A stretch of 25,738 bases of DNA from Bacillota bacterium. GTDB lineage: Bacteria; Bacillota; Clostridia; Christensenellales; SZUA-584. How positions within the stretch are numbered: position 1 is the stretch's first letter; each line of letters begins with the position of its first letter. The translations under genes and the position numbers were made by a program. The stretch is from assembly GCA_023416745.1 (NCBI GenBank), contig JAEZHF010000015.1, positions 1 to 25,738 on the forward strand, given 5' to 3'. Below the pieces are notes generated by a model. The model saw only the letters and a program-made list of their open reading frames with translations, ran no database searches and was not told the origin of the DNA. Of this stretch, positions 22,005-25,738 are shown in pieces.

Positions 22005-22123
22005 ATATTATTGCAGGAAACAACCCATTAATGATTGTGTAACCCGTGTTTTGGAACATATCTGCTAGCAGCCGGATCACATGGAGCACGCGCGTATAAC
22101 AGACGCATACGGCATTTTAATCA

Positions 22124-22150
22124 CAAAAAAACCGGACATACATCCGGCGT
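22124..22150 (-). terminator. Rho-independent terminator downstream of the ABC ATPase gene
   Basis: On the minus strand GCCGGA and TCCGGT flank a 6-base loop, followed by a run of T. It is about 55 bp beyond the stop at 22203. The + strand side also ends in GTTTTT, so it may work in both directions. Confidence 0.75.
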
Positions 22151-22202
22151 TTTTGGGAACCACAGCTGATCGGCACCTGATCTCCACTTGCCAGCAGTGC
22201 GG

Positions 22203-23321
22203 TCAGTAGAACAGGCTCTTCTCTGTTTCCACGTCAAACAGGTGGATCAGATCCTCAGGTATGTGAAAATATACATGGTTTTCTTTCCCCGGTGTGAACA
22301 CGGCGCCGTTCAGATCCGTGATCTGCACACGGATAACCACATCCCGGCCATCCGCGGCTACATGCAGATAGATTTCGCTGCCCATCATTTCGGACACGTC
22401 CACCCGCGCCTTCACCGCATTGCTTTCATCGGCTTTCGCGAGGCTGATATGTTCGGGGCGTATGCCCAGCATCACCTCGCCCGGCTTTTGGCCTTTGTTC
22501 CGCAGTATCTTTAGTTTGTCAGAGGGCAGTTTGAACTCCGCCCCCGCCACACGCACATAATAGTCGCTGCCCGCCAGAACAAGCTCCGCCGGAAAGAAGT
22601 TCATCTGCGGCGATCCGATGAAGCCCGCGACAAATTTGTTGGCGGGGCGGTTGAACACGTCCTGCGGCGCGCCGATCTGCTGAATGAAGCCATCCTTCAT
22701 GATCACGATGCGGTCGCCCAGCGTCATGGCCTCCACCTGGTCGTGCGTCACATAGATGAACGTGGTGTCGATGCGTTCGCGCAGCTTAATGAGCTCGGCG
22801 CGCATCTGGTTGCGCAGCTTGGCGTCCAGGTTGGAGAGCGGTTCGTCCATCAGAAACACCTTGGGTTCCCGCACGATGGCACGGCCTATCGCCACGCGCT
22901 GGCGCTGACCGCCCGAGAGCGCCTTGGGCTTGCGCTTCAGAAGCTCGGTGATCCCCAGTATCTCCGCAGCCTGCTGCACCTTCGCGTCGATCTCCGCCTT
23001 TTTCACCTTGCGCAGCTTGAGCGCAAACGCCATGTTCTCATACACCGTCATGTGCGGGTAGAGCGCATAGTTCTGAAACACCATCGCGATGTCGCGGTCC
23101 TTGGGTGCCACAGCGTTGACAAGCCGGTCATCGATAAAAAGCTCACCTTCCGAAATCTCCTCCAGCCCCGCAACCATGCGCAGCGTGGTGGACTTGCCGC
23201 AGCCCGACGGCCCGACCAGCACCACAAATTCCTTATCGGCGATTTCCAGATTGAAATCGTCCACTGCCACCACATTTTTGTCGTAGACCTTTTTGATGTT
23301 TTTCAATGTGACATTAGCCAT
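22203..23321 (-). CDS. Sugar ABC transporter ATP-binding protein, MsmK/UgpC type
   Basis: This 372-residue protein is the ATPase that powers CUT1-type carbohydrate importers at the inner face of the membrane. Walker A is GPSGCGKST (37-45), the signature LSGGQRQRVAIGRA, Walker B VFLMDEPLSNLDAK and the H-loop YVTHDQVEAMTLGDR. Residues ~235-372 form the MalK-like regulatory OB/TOBE region (FIGSPQMNF, then GIRPEHI). Length is typical. No permease or binding-protein gene is adjacent, so it may serve several importers, as MsmK does elsewhere. The N-terminus MANVTLKNIKKVYDK is standard, but the ribosome binding site (AAAGAAG) is weak and lies after a structured leader. A terminator follows the gene. 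Confidence 0.93.
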   Translation of the reverse strand: MANVTLKNIKKVYDKNVVAVDDFNLEIADKEFVVLVGPSGCGKSTTLRMVAGLEEISEGELFIDDRLVNAVAPKDRDIAMVFQNYALYPHMTVYENMAFALKLRKVKKAEIDAKVQQAAEILGITELLKRKPKALSGGQRQRVAIGRAIVREPKVFLMDEPLSNLDAKLRNQMRAELIKLRERIDTTFIYVTHDQVEAMTLGDRIVIMKDGFIQQIGAPQDVFNRPANKFVAGFIGSPQMNFFPAELVLAGSDYYVRVAGAEFKLPSDKLKILRNKGQKPGEVMLGIRPEHISLAKADESNAVKARVDVSEMMGSEIYLHVAADGRDVVIRVQITDLNGAVFTPGKENHVYFHIPEDLIHLFDVETEKSLFY

Positions 23322-23336
23322 AGCTTCTTTGCTTTG

Positions 23337-23363
23337 CCGTACGCAGCCTTTGCTCCCGTACGG
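23337..23363 (-). promoter_or_regulatory. Hairpin in the leader of the ABC ATPase gene
   Basis: CCGTACG and CGTACGG form a perfect 7-bp stem around a 13-base loop, ending 15 bases before the start codon. A second inverted pair (CTGCCG/CGGCAG) lies just upstream at about 23369-23388. The leader RNA would be well folded; any regulatory effect is inferred. Confidence 0.4.
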
Positions 23364-23455
23364 CTCACTGCCGCCCGTTATATGACGGCAGCATTACGGC
23401 AGGTCTCCACACTGCCGCACCGCAAGCTTTGAGCGGATAGTCCTTGCCTCCTTTT

Positions 23456-23469
23456 TTAACGTACGTTAA
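23456..23469. promoter_or_regulatory. Perfect palindrome upstream of the ABC ATPase gene
   Basis: TTAACGTACGTTAA is a perfect 14-bp palindrome between the response regulator stop and the ATPase gene. On the minus strand it is followed by AAAAAAGGAGGCAAGG, a strong ribosome-binding-site sequence without a nearby ATG. It could be an operator for a sugar-responsive repressor. Confidence 0.4.
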
Positions 23470-23504
23470 GCGGTAGTAGTGGAGCCGCTTTCGCCGTTTT
23501 ATTC

Positions 23505-24287
23505 TTATGCTTCGTCGGCCTGGGGCGGGTCTGCCCTTTCCGTTCTGTTGCTCTCGGCACCCGCACAGCGTCTGCAATACTCGGAATAGCTGACCCCCGT
23601 GTATTTTTTAAAGCACCGCCCGAAATAGTTTGGGTCCGGTATACCGACGGCCGTTGCAATACAAAACATTTTTTCATTTTCATTTGCCAGCAGCATGGCC
23701 TTTTTCATCCGGCACTCCGTGAGATATTCCACGAACGAGCTGCCGATCTCCGATTTGAACCGCCGGCTCAAATAGCTGGCGTTAAAGCCGAACGTCTGCG
23801 CGGTGGAGGTGAGGTTGAGGCTCGAATCCTTATAGTTCTCCACCACAAACCGTGCGATACGGCGGATGGCCGACGGTTCAATCTCCCGTCCTTCCTCGGC
23901 TTCCCGAGCCGGCTCCTCCACCGACTGCACCACCTTTTTCAATATATCGTAAATTTCAGCGCGGACGATGGGTTTGAGTATGTAGCCATAGACGGGCAAA
24001 CCAATGCATTGACGCGCATACTCGAATTCGTCGAAAGCCGTCAGTATGATGATCTTGAGGTTGGGATACCGGCTGGCTGCCAGTTTTGAAAACTCGATGC
24101 CGCCCATAAACGGCATGCAGACGTCCACAAACGCGATATGCGGCCTTAAGTCATCGATCTTGTTGATGGCTTCAATGCCGCTTCCCGCCTCGCCGACCAC
24201 CTCAAGACCCAGCGAAGCCCAGTCGATGGATTTTCTCAGCAGCAGCCGCGTGGGCTCTTCGTCATCGATAAGCATGACTCTGAACAT
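23505..24287 (-). CDS. YesN-type response regulator with AraC DNA-binding domain
   Basis: This 260-residue protein has a receiver domain (1-120) with acidic residues in LIDDEEP, phospho-acceptor Asp55 (FVDVCMP), Thr83 (LTAFDE) and Lys105 (YILKPI). A C-terminal AraC-type double helix-turn-helix follows (about 155-255: SLNLTSTAQTFGFNASYLSRRFKSEIG, then IATAVGIPDPNYFGRCFKKYTG). Such regulators usually turn on carbohydrate uptake genes. The start at 24287 gives the normal N-terminus MFRVMLIDDE; a longer frame from 24341 would overlap the kinase. The kinase stop TGA is part of the TGAGG ribosome binding site, so translation is coupled. The likely partner is the adjacent kinase; the ABC ATPase downstream is a possible target. 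Confidence 0.92.
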   Translation of the reverse strand: MFRVMLIDDEEPTRLLLRKSIDWASLGLEVVGEAGSGIEAINKIDDLRPHIAFVDVCMPFMGGIEFSKLAASRYPNLKIIILTAFDEFEYARQCIGLPVYGYILKPIVRAEIYDILKKVVQSVEEPAREAEEGREIEPSAIRRIARFVVENYKDSSLNLTSTAQTFGFNASYLSRRFKSEIGSSFVEYLTECRMKKAMLLANENEKMFCIATAVGIPDPNYFGRCFKKYTGVSYSEYCRRCAGAESNRTERADPPQADEA

Positions 24288-24297
24288 GGCCAAAACC

Positions 24298-25738
24298 TCA
24301 CTTTTGCTTCGGAATGATGATCTCAATCTCGGAGTATTCACCGATTTCGCTTCGTATTTTTATAAATCCGCGGTAGTTGCAATAATAACGGATGCGCTCT
24401 ATCGTTCCTTTGAGCCCAAAGCCCGACAGCGCTTCCTCATCAGCAGCGCTGCTCGACAGTACGTCTGTAATCTGCTCGGGCGTCATGCCCACACCCGTGT
24501 CGTAAACGGATATATGGACCATTTCGTCCTGCTCGAAGGCGCTGATGCGGATGAGCCCCTTTTCCCCTTTCAGCCGCACACCGTGATACAGGCTGTTTTC
24601 CACCAGCGGCTGCAGTATCAGCTTGGGTATCAGCGTACCCAGCACTCGCTCCTCCACAACGTACTCGTCATCAAACACGTTGCCGTAACGCAGCTTCTGC
24701 AGCGCGAGATAGTCCCGCACGATCAGTATTTCGTTGCGAAGCGGTATCTCCCGGCTGCCCTTGCTCAAGAAATTCCGGTAAAAGCTGCCCAGCGTCTCCA
24801 GCGCATCGTGCACTTTAGGCGCGTCGCTCTGCAGCGCCATATAGCTGATCGTCTCAAGCGAGTTGTACAGGAAGTGCGGTTTAATCTGCTCCTGCAGCGT
24901 CCGCATTTCCGCCGTCCGGATGCTGTTCTCCTTTTCAATCAGCTCGTCGATCAGCTGATTGATATGAACGATCATGCTGTTGTAGCTGTTGGCCAACCGT
25001 TTGATCTCGTTATTGGGAAGCGACAGATGGATCTCATGCAGCTCCCCGTTCTCTTTGGTACTCGTCATGGCTTCGGTCAGCAGGTCGATAGGCTGTGCGA
25101 TGTTGCGGGATATAAATGCGCCGCTGGCAAACACCGACAACACGACAGCCGACAGCAGCGTGATGACCAGCAGTATGGTTTCCCTGGACTGCAGCCCGAC
25201 TGCCGTCACATCGCTCACGCTCACCTGCACGATGGGCGAATCACTGACACTGAAATAGCTCAGTATCCGTTTATGACCGTTCCCGTCCAGCTCTTTCCAG
25301 CGGAACCCCTGATCCACCGCCCCGGAATCAAAATGCTCTTGCAGCGCCTCGTCACCCCACAGCACGGCACCGCTTTTTTCAAAGAAACAGATGTGCCGTC
25401 CGGGAGACAGATCCTGCGCGGCGGTATACAGTACGTTGGGGTTCAGATTGACCACCAGCAGTCCAATCTCTTTCTGAGTCTCGATATCGTATATCAGCCT
25501 CATCATGGAAATGAGCGGGGTGCCGCTGCGCTTGGGAAACGCACCCTGACCGTTTATGCTGAGTATGATGCCGCCCTTCGCTTCCAGCAATGGCTTGCGC
25601 CATTCCTCTGTCTCGATCAACTGGCTCTGCACATCGATAAGCCCCGCTCCCGTTCTCACGAACTTCCCGTCCAGCCGGAAAACGTATACGGAATCGATAT
25701 AGCTGTATATATTGGTGATGCTGATGATACCGTTGCTG
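24298..25738 (-). CDS. YesM-type sensor histidine kinase, 5' end beyond the window
   Basis: The frame stays open from the stop at 24298 to the window edge, giving about 480 residues, so the true start lies outside. The visible order is an extracellular Cache-like sensing region (IYSYIDSVYVFRLDGKFV up to about SDVTAVGLQ), a membrane segment (TILLVITLLSAVVLSVFASGAF), a HAMP linker (RNIAQPIDLLTEAM), then the His_kinase motif QIKPHFLYNSLETI with the phospho-acceptor His, and a HATPase domain (LVENSLYHGV, VYDTGVGMT, GFGLKGTIERI). The first membrane segment is missing. A GTG at 25659 is only an internal codon. With the YesN regulator this makes a typical clostridial sugar-sensing pair. Confidence 0.92.
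   Translation of the reverse strand, partial: SNGIISITNIYSYIDSVYVFRLDGKFVRTGAGLIDVQSQLIETEEWRKPLLEAKGGIILSINGQGAFPKRSGTPLISMMRLIYDIETQKEIGLLVVNLNPNVLYTAAQDLSPGRHICFFEKSGAVLWGDEALQEHFDSGAVDQGFRWKELDGNGHKRILSYFSVSDSPIVQVSVSDVTAVGLQSRETILLVITLLSAVVLSVFASGAFISRNIAQPIDLLTEAMTSTKENGELHEIHLSLPNNEIKRLANSYNSMIVHINQLIDELIEKENSIRTAEMRTLQEQIKPHFLYNSLETISYMALQSDAPKVHDALETLGSFYRNFLSKGSREIPLRNEILIVRDYLALQKLRYGNVFDDEYVVEERVLGTLIPKLILQPLVENSLYHGVRLKGEKGLIRISAFEQDEMVHISVYDTGVGMTPEQITDVLSSSAADEEALSGFGLKGTIERIRYYCNYRGFIKIRSEIGEYSEIEIIIPKQK

Overview
The window reads as part of the chromosome of a spore-forming, fermentative member of the Bacillota, most likely a GC-rich gut-type clostridium. The clues are an uninterrupted sigma-K gene, a two-subunit iron-sulfur L-serine dehydratase, an M24 peptidase next to elongation factor P, a CIRCE-controlled htpG, a YesM/YesN two-component pair and strong AGGAGG-type ribosome binding sites. 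No rRNA, tRNA, CRISPR array, transposase or phage gene was seen. The species cannot be named from the sequence alone.

Layout. Positions 1-2144 are an AT-rich accessory stretch: a small lipoprotein gene (minus), a membrane-protein gene broken by one stop codon and two homopolymer frameshifts, and two families of hairpin repeats. Then come a cation efflux transporter (minus) and htpG (+), transcribed divergently; htpG has a textbook promoter and CIRCE operator. After a 380-bp spacer with a terminator and a 125-bp palindromic element lies a DUF4275-like gene (+). Next is a minus-strand operon of an endonuclease IV-like protein, an Xaa-Pro peptidase and EF-P, ending in a clear terminator. sdaAB-sdaAA (+) follow.

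Positions 11207-16319 form a regulated catabolic island. A class II aldolase and a HemL-like aminotransferase (minus) diverge from a TetR regulator and an FGGY sugar kinase (+). Two near-identical 18-bp palindromes lie just downstream of the two divergent promoters, exactly 100 bp apart. sigK (minus) follows, then a visibly less GC-rich two-gene operon of a DUF819 permease and a sphingosine-1-phosphate-lyase-like PLP enzyme (+). The right end carries a 4-hydroxybutyrate/acetate CoA-transferase with a small CGGCNPRYDR-motif protein behind twin GntR-type palindromes, an MsmK/UgpC-type sugar-importer ATPase, and a YesN response regulator with a YesM histidine kinase whose 5' end runs off the window.

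The points most worth a second look are: (1) a dispersed ~100-bp element made of up to four consecutive hairpins, in three good copies and one decayed copy, with paired base changes between copies that preserve the stems; (2) the TetR-controlled aldolase/aminotransferase/kinase module of unknown substrate; (3) the DUF819/S1P-lyase-like pair; (4) the CoA-transferase/CGGCNPRYDR pair. All functional calls come from reading motifs by eye; no database search was run.
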